Below are positions 35,925 through 44,217 of a stretch of 64,000 nt of DNA, in pieces. Each line of letters starts with the position of its first letter. The stretch's first letter is position 1. The notes below the pieces were generated by a model. That model was not told the origin of the DNA. It saw only the letters and a program-made list of their open reading frames with translations, and did not search any database. Both the position numbers and the translations under genes were made by a program. This DNA comes from Rhizobium indicum (GTDB taxonomy: Bacteria > Pseudomonadota > Alphaproteobacteria > Rhizobiales > Rhizobiaceae), in assembly GCF_005862305.2 (NCBI RefSeq), contig NZ_CP054026.1:186001-250000 (forward strand), read 5' to 3'.

Positions 35925-36851
35925 TTATCCGAGTCTCGATCCGTTGGCCGTGAGATAAACAGCATAGAGAGACGTGCTCGCGGTGATGAAGAGACGGTTC
36001 AGTTTCTCGCCGCCGAAAGTGACGTTGGAGACGCCCTCAGGAATATGGATCTTGCCGATCAAGGTACCATCCGGATCGTAGGCGTGCACACCGTCGCCGG
36101 CGCTCGTCCATATCCTGCCCTTGCGATCGACGCGAAAACCATCGAACAGACCTGCAGTACATTCTGCGAAAACGCCGAGATCGGTCAGCCTTCCCTCATT
36201 CGAGACCGCGAGCTTTCTGATATGACGCGGACCGCCGGGCAGGTGCGTTGCGCCGGTGTCGGCAATGTAGAGCACCGTCTCATCCGGGGAGAAAGCCAGC
36301 CCGTTCGGCTTGACGAAATCGGAGGTCACCTGATCGGTCGTGCCTTTTGCCGGATCATGCCGATAGACGTGGCATCCGCCGACTTCCGCTTCGCCATAGT
36401 CGCCCTCGTAGTCGTGAAGGATGCCGTAGCTCGGGTCGGTAAACCAGACGGTCCCATCGGATTTGACGGTGACGTCATTTGGAGAATTGAGGCGTTTGCC
36501 TGCAATTCGATCGGCCAGAACGGTGATCCTGCCGTCGAAATCCGTGCGCGTGACACGGCGCGTCAGATGCTCGCAGGTGATCAGCCGACCCTGATTGTCG
36601 ACGGTGTTGCCATTCGAATTGTTGCTGGGCGAGCGGAAGACTGATGTATGCCCGCTGGTGTCGTCGTAGCGCATCATCCGGTTGTTGGGGATATCCGAGA
36701 AAACCAGATACCGCCCGGCGGCAAACCAGGCCGGTCCCTCCAGCCAGCGGCCACCCGTCCAAAGTCGCTCAACGCGAGCGTGACCGACGAAGCAGCTTTC
36801 AAAGCGAGGGTCGAGAACCTCAAACCCTGTACCGTCAATTTGCCCGAACAT
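35925..36851 (-). CDS. SMP-30/gluconolactonase family lactonase
   Basis: About 308 residues of a six-bladed beta-propeller. Recognisable strands are EGPAWFAAGRYLVFSDIPNN, SPNDVTVKSDGTVWFTDPSYG (in part), PNGLAFSPDETVLYIADTG and FDGFRVDRKGRIWTSAGDGV. The metal-binding Glu, Asn and Asp positions of gluconolactonases are kept. It would hydrolyse an aldonolactone to the open acid, ahead of the dehydrogenases and kinase encoded to its right. The start at 36851 has GGAGG 7 bases upstream. It is divergent from the LacI regulator, and an operator-like dyad lies 22 bases upstream of its start codon. Confidence 0.92.
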   Translation of the reverse strand: MFGQIDGTGFEVLDPRFESCFVGHARVERLWTGGRWLEGPAWFAAGRYLVFSDIPNNRMMRYDDTSGHTSVFRSPSNNSNGNTVDNQGRLITCEHLTRRVTRTDFDGRITVLADRIAGKRLNSPNDVTVKSDGTVWFTDPSYGILHDYEGDYGEAEVGGCHVYRHDPAKGTTDQVTSDFVKPNGLAFSPDETVLYIADTGATHLPGGPRHIRKLAVSNEGRLTDLGVFAECTAGLFDGFRVDRKGRIWTSAGDGVHAYDPDGTLIGKIHIPEGVSNVTFGGEKLNRLFITASTSLYAVYLTANGSRLG

Positions 36852-36872
36852 GGTGCTCCTCCGTATCATCAA

Positions 36873-36888
36873 TTGTTATCGATATCAT
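36873..36888. promoter_or_regulatory. LacI-type operator, copy upstream of the SMP-30 gene
   Basis: TTGTTATCGATATCAT matches 14 of 16 bases of the perfect palindrome ATGTTATCGATAACAT found at 42651. It lies just upstream of the SMP-30 start, where a repressor would overlap the promoter or transcript start. Confidence 0.65.
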
Positions 36889-37008
36889 ACTGTCGTGTTT
36901 TGGGGGCTCGGTACAGATACCGATCTGCCCACCTTTGCGAAAATGCCCAGGGAATCTTGATTTTTGGACGTTGGAATGGTGCATTCCTGCAATAATATCG
37001 ATTGTACG

Positions 37009-37024
37009 ATGATAGCGATAACTT
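37009..37024. promoter_or_regulatory. LacI-type operator, weaker copy upstream of the LacI gene
   Basis: ATGATAGCGATAACTT matches 13 of 16 bases of the same palindrome, centred on CG as in the other copies, 51 bases before the GTG of the regulator gene. It suggests autoregulation. Confidence 0.5.
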
Positions 37025-37074
37025 TATTGTGTCTTGGACTACCCAATTCGGAAGCTTTGTGAAAGCGGAGATCA

Positions 37075-38151
37075 GTGAAAAACGAGGATGAGCCGAAAGA
37101 CAAGCGTCTCAAGCCGGGAGAGGCTCAAAAGCTGACGATGGCGGAGGTCGCCAAATATGTCGGCGTATCTGCCATGACCGTGTCGCGTGCCTTTCGCCAG
37201 GATGCGAGCGTTTCCGAGGAGACCCGGAAGCGCATCATGGAGGCCGTCGACGCACTCGGCTATGTGCTCGACCTGTCTGCCGGCAGTCTCTCGTCGAGGC
37301 GGAGCGGCTTCATCGCTGCGCTGGTGCCCTCGATCAACAATTCGAATTTTTCCGACACCGCACGGGGCATGACCGATGCGCTGCAGAATACCGGCCTTCA
37401 GCTCCTTCTCGGCTATACCGACTATTCGGCGGAGAAGGAAGAAGAGCTGATCGAGGCGATGCTGCGCCGCCGCCCGGAAGGCATCATCTTGACCGGTGGT
37501 TCGCACACGGCGCGCGCGCGGCGCATGCTGGCAAAAGCCGGCATTCCCGTTGTCGAGACCTGGGAGCTTCCGGAAAATCCGATCAATCAGGTCGTCGGCT
37601 TTTCCAACAGCGAGGCGATGGCCCTGCTGGTGCGGACGCTTGCCAGTCAGGGATATCGGAAGTTCGGCTATATCGGGGGAACGACGGCGCGCGATACGCG
37701 CGGCAGCCAGCGGCGTAGCGGTTTCCAGAAGACGGTTGAAGAACTCGGCCTGGGACCGGGACGGATGATTTCCTTCGGCGTCCCGCCCATCACCATGGAA
37801 CAGGGTGGCCAGGCAATCGTCAGCCTGCTGGAGCGCTGGCCGGACACGGAAGTGGTTCTCTGCGTTTCCGACCTTTCCGCCTTCGGCGCCATCATGGAAT
37901 GCACGCGCAGGGGAATGAAGGTTCCGCGGGACATCGCTGTTGCCGGTTTCGGCGACTATGAGATCTCGTCCATCTGTCATCCGCGCATCACCACCATCAA
38001 TGTCGACTGTTATGGCATCGGTCGCCAGGCGGCCGCCCGCCTGCTGGATACCCTCCATACCGGCGAGGCGACCGGCGATGAGATCACATTGACCGGCTAC
38101 AAGGTTGTCTTGCGCGAAAGCACGGACCGAAACGGCGCGCCGACCGCTTGA
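37075..38151 (+). CDS. LacI/GalR-family regulator of the aldonate regulon (GntR/IdnR-like)
   Basis: About 358 residues. The LacI helix-turn-helix is MAEVAKYVGVSAMTVSRAFR followed by the hinge region VLDLSAGSLSSRRSG. The periplasmic-binding-protein-like effector domain has FIAALVPSINNSNFSD and ends PRITTINVDCYGIGRQAA. It resembles the GntR/IdnR gluconate-idonate branch. The start is GTG at 37075 with AAGCGGAG before it. It is divergent from the lactonase. Four related CG-centred palindromes in the region mark its likely binding sites. A strong terminator follows. Confidence 0.92.
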   Translation: MKNEDEPKDKRLKPGEAQKLTMAEVAKYVGVSAMTVSRAFRQDASVSEETRKRIMEAVDALGYVLDLSAGSLSSRRSGFIAALVPSINNSNFSDTARGMTDALQNTGLQLLLGYTDYSAEKEEELIEAMLRRRPEGIILTGGSHTARARRMLAKAGIPVVETWELPENPINQVVGFSNSEAMALLVRTLASQGYRKFGYIGGTTARDTRGSQRRSGFQKTVEELGLGPGRMISFGVPPITMEQGGQAIVSLLERWPDTEVVLCVSDLSAFGAIMECTRRGMKVPRDIAVAGFGDYEISSICHPRITTINVDCYGIGRQAAARLLDTLHTGEATGDEITLTGYKVVLRESTDRNGAPTA

Positions 38152-38157
38152 GACTAA

Positions 38158-38200
38158 AGCGCCGCGCGTCTTTTCGGATGCGCGGCGCTGTAACGTTTTG
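38158..38200 (+). terminator. Rho-independent terminator after the LacI gene
   Basis: AGCGCCGCGC (38158-38167) pairs perfectly with GCGCGGCGCT (38180-38189) around a 12-base loop, followed by GTAACGTTTTG. It separates the LacI gene from the convergent dehydrogenase operon. Confidence 0.75.
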
Positions 38201-38257
38201 AATGTCTGGATAATTTTATCCTCAAATCGATTCCGATTTAAGGAATTATACAGTCGG

Positions 38258-39289
38258 TCAAAAGGCGATCTGGACTTTCATGGACTTGCTGCGATCGCCC
38301 GCCAGCTCGAAGGCGGCGACGGCCTCTTCGATCCCAAAGACACCTGTCAGCAGTGGCTTCAGATCGACGCGACGCGCGTTGATCAGTTCAACGGCGAGCG
38401 CAAATTCCTCGTGAAAACGGAATGTGCCGCGCATCTCGATTTCCTTCGCAACGATCATGTTCTGCGGAATGGAAACATCGCCGCCAAGGCCGAGCTGCAC
38501 GAGAACAGCGCGGGGCTTAAGCGTCTCCAAGCCGGCGCGCACCGCCCGCTCATTTCCCGACGCTTCGAACATGACATCGAAATATCCCTTTTCGGCACTG
38601 TAGGCCGCGAGGTCGGAAGCATGCGTGGCAACATTGATCGTTCGGTCGGCGCCGCTGGTGCGGGCAATCGCCAGAACGCTGTCGGTCACGTCGGTCGCGA
38701 CGATCTCACGGGCGCCGAGGACGCGCGCCGCGACGATCGCCAACATCCCAATGGGGCCACAACCGGTGACCAGCACCCGTTTGCCGAGCAGCGATCCGGC
38801 GCGGTTTGCCGCATGCAGCGTCACCGCAAAGGGTTCGGCAAAGGCGGCCTCGTGAATGGAAATGCCGTCCGCGACCTTGTGGCATTGCCAACGCTCCGCC
38901 ACCAGCCGCTGGCGAAAGCCACCCTGAATGTGCGGCATCGGCATGGCGCTGCCGTAAAACCGCATGTTGAGGCAGTGGTTTTGCTGCCCCTTCAGGCAAT
39001 ATTGGCAATGGTTGCACGGCCGGCTCGGAGAAACCGCAACACGGTCTCCCACAGTAAGGTCGGCGACGCCGGAACCGAGCGCCTTGACCGTGCCGGCGAT
39101 CTCATGGCCGAGGATCATTGGTTCGCGCAGGCGAACGGTGCCGAAACCGCCATCATTGTAATAATGCAGGTCGGAACCGCAGATGCCGCCGGCTTCGATG
39201 GCAATCTCCACCTGCCCGGCACCGGCAACCTCCGGCTCGCGCTCTTCGATCCTGAGATCCTTGGCGGCATGAATGACGATGGCTTTCAT
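38258..39289 (-). CDS. Zinc-dependent alcohol dehydrogenase, L-idonate 5-dehydrogenase-like
   Basis: About 343 residues of the medium-chain family. The catalytic zinc site GGICGSDLHYYNDGG and GHEIAG, the structural cysteines CNHCQYCLKGQQNHC and the Rossmann motif VLVTGCGPIGMLAIVAARVLG are all present. DGGFGTVRLREPMILGHE, quoted in part, matches the L-idonate 5-dehydrogenase/sorbitol dehydrogenase pattern. The expected reaction is oxidation of an aldonate such as L-idonate to 5-ketogluconate, which the SDR at 40377 could reduce to gluconate. It is the second gene of a leftward pair, 10 bases after the hydroxyacid dehydrogenase. Confidence 0.88.
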   Translation of the reverse strand: MKAIVIHAAKDLRIEEREPEVAGAGQVEIAIEAGGICGSDLHYYNDGGFGTVRLREPMILGHEIAGTVKALGSGVADLTVGDRVAVSPSRPCNHCQYCLKGQQNHCLNMRFYGSAMPMPHIQGGFRQRLVAERWQCHKVADGISIHEAAFAEPFAVTLHAANRAGSLLGKRVLVTGCGPIGMLAIVAARVLGAREIVATDVTDSVLAIARTSGADRTINVATHASDLAAYSAEKGYFDVMFEASGNERAVRAGLETLKPRAVLVQLGLGGDVSIPQNMIVAKEIEMRGTFRFHEEFALAVELINARRVDLKPLLTGVFGIEEAVAAFELAGDRSKSMKVQIAF

Positions 39290-39299
39290 ATCGGGACCC

Positions 39300-40241
39300 T
39301 CACACGACGGGAGTTGGAAGCAAGCTACCTGCAAAATGCGCAGCGAGATTGTCTCTGACCAGTTGGCCCATGGCCTTGCGGGTCTCGACAGTGCCAGAGC
39401 CGTGATGGGGCTGCAACACGACATTTTGGAGGGTCAGGAAACGCGCATCGATCCGGGGTTCGTTCAGGAAGACATCAAGGCCCGCAGCCTGAATCGTGCG
39501 GTTTTGAAGGGCTGCGATCAGCGCCTCTTCGTCTACGGTCGTTCCGCGCGAGACATTGATCAAGATGCCGTTTGGCCCGAGTGCTTCAAGCACTTCAGCG
39601 TTGATGATCTTCATGGTCGCCTCCCCACCGGGGACGATGACGATCAGAAAATCGGCCCAACCGGCAAGCGCGATCAGGTCTGGCTCGTAGGTGTAGGCAA
39701 CATCCTGGTGATCATGGCGGGCGAAATAGGAGATGTCGCAGCCGAAAGCGGCAGCCCTCTTGGCGATCGCCTTGCCGATCCGCCCCATGCCGGCGATCCC
39801 CACCTTCTTGCCCGAGACGCGTGTCACCAGCGGCATGGCGACACTGCCCCACTGGCCGGAGCGGACGAGAACATCTGCCTGCGGGACCTGCCTTGCCGTC
39901 GCAAGCAGCAGTCCGATGGCGATATCGGCGACATCTTCGGTGAGCACATCAGGCGTGTTGGTGACGCGAATGCCGTTCGCGCGGGCATAGGACAAGTCGA
40001 TGGCGTCGGTGCCGACGCCATAACAGGAGACGATTTCCAGTTTCGGCAATTGCGCCATCAACTCTGCGGAGGCTCCGAGTTCGCCACGGGTCGCTATGGC
40101 GCGGATATCCTTGCCGACCCTTGATATCAGCTCCTGTCGGTCTGCCGCTTCCCACAAGCGATGGACGCGGTAGTTCGCCTCCAGATCCACCATGTCCCAT
40201 TCCGGATAAGCTCCGGTCATCAAGATTTCTTCTTTAGGCAT
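39300..40241 (-). CDS. D-isomer-specific 2-hydroxyacid dehydrogenase (2-ketogluconate/hydroxypyruvate reductase-like)
   Basis: About 313 residues. The NAD domain has VGIAGMGRIGKAIAKRA. The catalytic Arg is in NVSRGTTVDEEAL, Glu in LDVFLNEPRID and His in VLQPHHGSGTVETR, matching the family triad. Such enzymes reduce 2-ketogluconate, glyoxylate or hydroxypyruvate. ATG 40241 is taken as start; ATG 40259 lacks a ribosome site, and 40220 (MTGAYPEWD) is also possible. It is the first gene of the leftward unit, divergent from the SDR, and a perfect operator palindrome lies 32 bases upstream. Confidence 0.88.
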   Translation of the reverse strand: MPKEEILMTGAYPEWDMVDLEANYRVHRLWEAADRQELISRVGKDIRAIATRGELGASAELMAQLPKLEIVSCYGVGTDAIDLSYARANGIRVTNTPDVLTEDVADIAIGLLLATARQVPQADVLVRSGQWGSVAMPLVTRVSGKKVGIAGMGRIGKAIAKRAAAFGCDISYFARHDHQDVAYTYEPDLIALAGWADFLIVIVPGGEATMKIINAEVLEALGPNGILINVSRGTTVDEEALIAALQNRTIQAAGLDVFLNEPRIDARFLTLQNVVLQPHHGSGTVETRKAMGQLVRDNLAAHFAGSLLPTPVV

Positions 40242-40272
40242 TCCGTTTCCATCCCGCATTTTGACAGTTGAT

Positions 40273-40290
40273 TATGTTATCGATAACATA
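40273..40290. promoter_or_regulatory. LacI-type operator, perfect 18-base palindrome in the divergent promoter
   Basis: TATGTTATCGATAACATA is a perfect palindrome centred between 40281 and 40282. It lies between the leftward hydroxyacid dehydrogenase and the rightward SDR operon, so one site can repress both. The core ATGTTATCGATAACAT recurs at 42651. Confidence 0.85.
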
Positions 40291-40376
40291 TAATTCGGAA
40301 GAGGGATGTCAAGTGAGTTTCACCGTCAGCGGCAGTTGAAGCCGTCACCCGCGGCGAAACCGGAGGAGTGATTTGC

Positions 40377-41141
40377 ATGAAGAACTTGTTCGATCTTACC
40401 GGACGGCGTGCCCTGATCACCGGCTCGAGCCAGGGGATCGGCTATGCGCTGGCCGAAGGCCTGGCGCAGTATGGCGCCGAAGTCATCATCAACGGCCGCA
40501 CGCCCGAAAGCGTCAACCGCGCGGTCGAGAGCCTCAAGGATCAAGGCCTGTCTGCCCATGCGGCGATCTTCGACGTGACCAGCAAGGACGCTGCCAAAGC
40601 GGGTATCGACGCAATCGAAGCCGATATCGGGCCGCTCGACATCCTGATCAACAATGCCGGCATGCAGTTTCGCACGCCGCTGGAAGATTTCCCGGCGGAC
40701 AAATGGGAACTGCTGCTGACCACCAATATTTCGAGCGTATTTTATGTCGGCCAGGCCGCGGCCAAACCCATGATCGCCCGCGGACAGGGCAAGATCATCA
40801 ACATCGCCTCCGTTCAAAGCGAACTGGCGCGCCCTGGCATTGCTCCCTACACCGCGACCAAGGGCGCGGTGCGCAATCTGACCCGCGGCATGTGCGCCGA
40901 CTGGGCCAAGTACGGCCTGCAGATCAACGCGATTGCGCCGGGCTATTTCAAGACGCCGCTCAATCAGGCGCTTGTCGACAATCCCGAGTTCTCGTCCTGG
41001 CTCGAGAAGCGAACGCCGGCCGGACGCTGGGGCAATGTCGAGGAACTGGTCGGCGCCGCCGTTTTCCTGTCGGGCCGGGGCTCGTCCTTCATCAACGGGC
41101 ACACGCTCTATGTCGACGGCGGCATCACGACCTGCCTCTGA
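40377..41141 (+). CDS. Short-chain dehydrogenase, gluconate 5-dehydrogenase-like (IdnO type)
   Basis: About 254 residues. The NAD(P) motif GSSQGIGYALAEGLA (residues about 15-30), NNAGMQFRTPLEDF, catalytic Ser in NIASVQSEL, and YTATKGAVRNLTRGM with Tyr and Lys are all kept. RGMCADWAKYGLQINAIAPGYF and the C-terminal INGHTLYVDGGITTCL match Gno/IdnO enzymes that interconvert 5-ketogluconate and gluconate. CGGAGGAG precedes the ATG. It heads a rightward operon with gluconokinase 13 bases downstream. Confidence 0.9.
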   Translation: MKNLFDLTGRRALITGSSQGIGYALAEGLAQYGAEVIINGRTPESVNRAVESLKDQGLSAHAAIFDVTSKDAAKAGIDAIEADIGPLDILINNAGMQFRTPLEDFPADKWELLLTTNISSVFYVGQAAAKPMIARGQGKIINIASVQSELARPGIAPYTATKGAVRNLTRGMCADWAKYGLQINAIAPGYFKTPLNQALVDNPEFSSWLEKRTPAGRWGNVEELVGAAVFLSGRGSSFINGHTLYVDGGITTCL

Positions 41142-41154
41142 TAGAGACGAGACC

Positions 41155-41712
41155 ATGGATTTCGAGAAAAAGGCGCCACCTCTGGCCGTCGTCGTCATGG
41201 GCGTCAGCGGCTGCGGAAAATCTTCGGTTGGAGAGCATCTTGCCGCTCGAAACGGCCTGTTGTTTCAGGAGGGCGACCAACTCCACCCCGCTGGCAATGT
41301 TGAGAAGATGGCGCAGGGTATACCGCTGACCGACGACGACCGCCTGCCCTGGCTCGACCGGATCGGGGAGGAAATAAGGACCGCGCAAAAAGCATCGCGA
41401 GGGCTAGTGATTTCCTGTTCGGCGCTGAAGAGAAGCTATCGGGACAGGCTGAGGCAGGCGGCGGACGGGCGTCTGGCCTTTGTTTTCCTCGAAGGATCCC
41501 GCGACCTGTTGCTGTCGCGGATGCAGGCCCGCCAGGGCCATTTCATGCCCGCGACTTTGCTCGACAGCCAGTTGCAGACGCTGGAGCCGCCGACCGGTGA
41601 AGCTAATGTCGTGACGGTGGCGATCGACAATGCGTTGGATGATATCGTGGCACTGGCTTGCAAGGGACTGAGCGGCATGGCCGTCAAGGGAGGAGATTAT
41701 CATGCAGGATGA
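41155..41712 (+). CDS. Gluconokinase (GntK/IdnK family)
   Basis: About 185 residues, the usual size. The P-loop MGVSGCGKSSVGEHLA is at about 15-30, then the substrate segment FQEGDQLHPAGNVEKMAQGIPLTDDDRLPWLDRI in pieces, and SCSALKRSYRDRLR with the catalytic lid. It phosphorylates gluconate to 6-phosphogluconate, feeding the Entner-Doudoroff or pentose phosphate routes encoded elsewhere. Its 3' end overlaps the following dehydrogenase by 11 bases, so the two are coupled. Confidence 0.94.
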   Translation: MDFEKKAPPLAVVVMGVSGCGKSSVGEHLAARNGLLFQEGDQLHPAGNVEKMAQGIPLTDDDRLPWLDRIGEEIRTAQKASRGLVISCSALKRSYRDRLRQAADGRLAFVFLEGSRDLLLSRMQARQGHFMPATLLDSQLQTLEPPTGEANVVTVAIDNALDDIVALACKGLSGMAVKGGDYHAG

Positions 41713-42595
41713 CTACAGAGCAGATGTCGCCGTCATCGGTGCCGGCATCATGGGAACGGCGATCGTCACCCGATTGATCGAAACCGGGCATAAGGTATCG
41801 GTCTTCGACCTGGATACCGAAAAAGTTGCGGCTTTGCAGGCCAAGGGGGCGCGCGCGGCCGGCTCCGTGGAGGAAGCGGTCTCATGGTCGGCGTTTTGCG
41901 TGCTCAGCCTCAATCACGCAAACATCGTCCGCGCCGTCGTCTTCGGCGAAAAGGGCGTTGCGGCGGCGGCGAATGCCGACAAGGTGCTGATCGATATGTC
42001 GTCGATCGACCCGGCCGACACGGCCGACATGGCGACGCGGCTGCGTCGAGAAACCGGCATGGCATGGGTGGATTGCCCGCTTTCCGGCGGCGTGCCGGGT
42101 GCGTTGAGCGGACGCCTGACGATCATGGCCGGCGGCAGCCCAGAGGATTTCGAACGGGCACGCGTGGTGATGCGGCATCTTGCCGCCAATTACACGCTGA
42201 TGGGTGTATCCGGCGCGGGGCAGACCACGAAGCTGATCAATCAATTGTTTTGCGCCGTGCTGTTTCAGGCCGTCGCGGAGGCGGTCAAGCTCGCTGAAGC
42301 CGGCGGCGTCGATCCGGCCGCCATTCCGGCCGCCCTTGCCGGCGGCAGGGCGGACAGCCGCATATTGCAGGAATTCATGGCGAAATTCGCCGCCCGGGAT
42401 TTCTCGCCGACAGGCAGAATCGACAACATGTTGAAGGACCTGGATTCGCTTCAAGCCTTTACGCTCAAGACGAAGACGCCATTGCCGATGACTGGCTCGG
42501 TGGTCGAGATTCACCGTCTGCTCTGCGCCGCCGGGCTTGGGCCAAAAGACTCGGCCGAGATGATGCGCCTTCTCGATGGATTTCAGGCCGATTGA
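41702..42595 (+). CDS. NAD(P)-dependent beta-hydroxyacid dehydrogenase (HIBADH/6PGDH superfamily)
   Basis: About 297 residues. The N-terminal Rossmann domain has VAVIGAGIMGTAIVTRLI. The catalytic region DCPLSGGVPGALSGRLTIMAGG is present, and the later helix GAGQTTKLINQLFCAVLFQA has the conserved Lys near residue 178. At this size it belongs to the 3-hydroxyisobutyrate/tartronate-semialdehyde reductase group rather than true 6-phosphogluconate dehydrogenase, which is longer. Its exact step is unknown. It is the third gene of the SDR operon, followed after 55 bases by an operator and the ABC importer. Confidence 0.9.
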   Translation: MQDDYRADVAVIGAGIMGTAIVTRLIETGHKVSVFDLDTEKVAALQAKGARAAGSVEEAVSWSAFCVLSLNHANIVRAVVFGEKGVAAAANADKVLIDMSSIDPADTADMATRLRRETGMAWVDCPLSGGVPGALSGRLTIMAGGSPEDFERARVVMRHLAANYTLMGVSGAGQTTKLINQLFCAVLFQAVAEAVKLAEAGGVDPAAIPAALAGGRADSRILQEFMAKFAARDFSPTGRIDNMLKDLDSLQAFTLKTKTPLPMTGSVVEIHRLLCAAGLGPKDSAEMMRLLDGFQAD

Positions 42596-42650
42596 CGTCA
42601 ATCTCTTCGGGAAATTCGAGATCGTCATCTTTCCGCTTGACCATCCATAA

Positions 42651-42666
42651 ATGTTATCGATAACAT
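42651..42666. promoter_or_regulatory. LacI-type operator, perfect 16-base palindrome before the sugar ABC importer
   Basis: ATGTTATCGATAACAT is a perfect palindrome identical in its 16-base core to that at 40274-40289. It lies 37 bases before the GTG start of the ATPase gene, giving the importer its own regulated promoter in addition to any read-through from the dehydrogenase operon. Confidence 0.85.
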
Positions 42667-42702
42667 ACACCCATGAAAACCGCAGCTTTGGGAGGAGCCA
42701 CA

Positions 42703-44199
42703 GTGGAAGCCAAGAGACTGCTGGAATTCCAGTCGATCACCAAGAGCTTCGGCGGCACGCAGGCGCTGCGGGACGTCTCGATCGACCTGCGCGAAGGAGA
42801 AATCCTCGCGCTGCTGGGAGAAAACGGTGCCGGCAAATCGACGCTCATCAAGACGCTTGCGGGCATCTACAAGCCCGATAGCGGCGACATCCTGTTTCGC
42901 GGCCAGAGCTACCATCATCGTCCCCCGAAGCCGAACGAGCGGCAGCCGGTTGCCTTCATCCACCAGGATCTCGGTTTGATCGAGTGGATGACGGTCGGCG
43001 AGAACATGGGCTTGTCGCAGGGTTTCTCGATGCGTCGCGGCCTCATCGATTGGAACAGGACGCAGGCGCGCGCCAACGAGGCCTTGAAACTGGTCGGTTG
43101 CGACTTTGACCCCACGACGCGGGTCTCGGCATTGTCGCGCACCGAAAAGTCGCTTGTCGCCATCGCCCGTGCACTTGCCGTCGAAGCTGACGTGCTGGTG
43201 CTCGACGAGCCGACGGCGAGCCTTCCCGCCGATGAAGTCGATCGGCTGTTCAATGCGATCCGTCCGTTGAAGGATCGGGGAGTCGGCATGATCTACGTTT
43301 CCCACAGGCTGGACGAAATCTTCCGGATTGCCGATCGGGTCGCCGTTCTGCGCGACGGATGCATGGTGGGACAGAAGCCCGTCAGCGAGACCACCCCCGA
43401 GGAGCTGGTGACGATGATCATCGGCCGCAGCGGCGACAGCCTTTTTTCCAAGACGGCGATCACGCCCGGCAAGGCGATCGTCGAGGTCCGCGATCTCGTC
43501 TGCGCCGGCACAGGCCCGATATCCTTCGATATCCGCGAGGGCGAGCTTCTGGGACTGGCTGGATTGCGCGGCGCCGGTCAGGAACGGATCGGCCGCGCCC
43601 TGTTTGGTTGCGAGCCCTTCAACGGCTCGGTTCTGCTGCATGACGAGGCCCCCGACCTTTCCAGCCCACGAGGGGCAATGGCGTCGGGCATCGGCTTGAT
43701 TGCCCGTGACCGGACGGAGGAATCCGTGGCGCTCTCGCTATCCATTCGGGAAAATACCTATCTTAATCCGGGAGCCGTCGGGCGTGGGCTTTTGTCCTTC
43801 CTGTCGCCGCGCGGCGAAGCCGACCTTGCCCATAAGATCGGCCATTCCGTCGGTCTGCGGCCGAACGACCCGGATCTGCCGGTGGAGGCCCTGTCGGGCG
43901 GCAACCAGCAGAAAGTGGTCGTCGGCCGCTGGCTGGCGACCGGCCGCAAGCTGCTGGTCGCCGAAGATCCGACCGCCGGCGTCGACATCGGGGCGCGTGC
44001 GGAGATCTACCGTCTGATCACCCAGGCGCTCGAGGCCGGTCTCGCGGTTGTCGTGGTGTCGACGGACTTCGAGGAAATCGCCCATATCTGCCACCGCGCG
44101 CTGGTCTTCTCGCGCGGGAAAATCGTCAGTGAACTGACTGGAAGCGCTCTGACGACGGAGGCGGTCATCACGGCCGCATCCGCATCGGAAGCCGCTTGA
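42703..44199 (+). CDS. Ribose/sugar-type ABC importer, double ATPase (RbsA-like)
   Basis: About 498 residues with two ATPase domains. The first has GENGAGKSTLIKTLAG and Walker B VLVLDEPTASL but a degenerate signature, ALSRTEKSLVAIARAL. The second, from about residue 255, has a degenerate Walker A as usual for this family (GLAGLRGAGQERIGR) and signature LSGGNQQKVVVGRWLA. GTG 42703 is chosen because GGGAGGAG lies five bases before it; ATG 42673 is in frame but has no ribosome site and sits next to the operator. It is the first gene of the CUT2-type importer, presumably for an aldonate or related sugar acid. Confidence 0.9.
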   Translation: MEAKRLLEFQSITKSFGGTQALRDVSIDLREGEILALLGENGAGKSTLIKTLAGIYKPDSGDILFRGQSYHHRPPKPNERQPVAFIHQDLGLIEWMTVGENMGLSQGFSMRRGLIDWNRTQARANEALKLVGCDFDPTTRVSALSRTEKSLVAIARALAVEADVLVLDEPTASLPADEVDRLFNAIRPLKDRGVGMIYVSHRLDEIFRIADRVAVLRDGCMVGQKPVSETTPEELVTMIIGRSGDSLFSKTAITPGKAIVEVRDLVCAGTGPISFDIREGELLGLAGLRGAGQERIGRALFGCEPFNGSVLLHDEAPDLSSPRGAMASGIGLIARDRTEESVALSLSIRENTYLNPGAVGRGLLSFLSPRGEADLAHKIGHSVGLRPNDPDLPVEALSGGNQQKVVVGRWLATGRKLLVAEDPTAGVDIGARAEIYRLITQALEAGLAVVVVSTDFEEIAHICHRALVFSRGKIVSELTGSALTTEAVITAASASEAA

Positions 44200-44217
44200 G
44201 CCATCGGGAGAACAGCC

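Noticed and set aside
42673..42702. ATG 42673 as the start of the sugar ABC ATPase
   Set aside because: It lacks a ribosome site and lies 7 bases from the operator; GTG 42703 has GGGAGGAG at ideal spacing.
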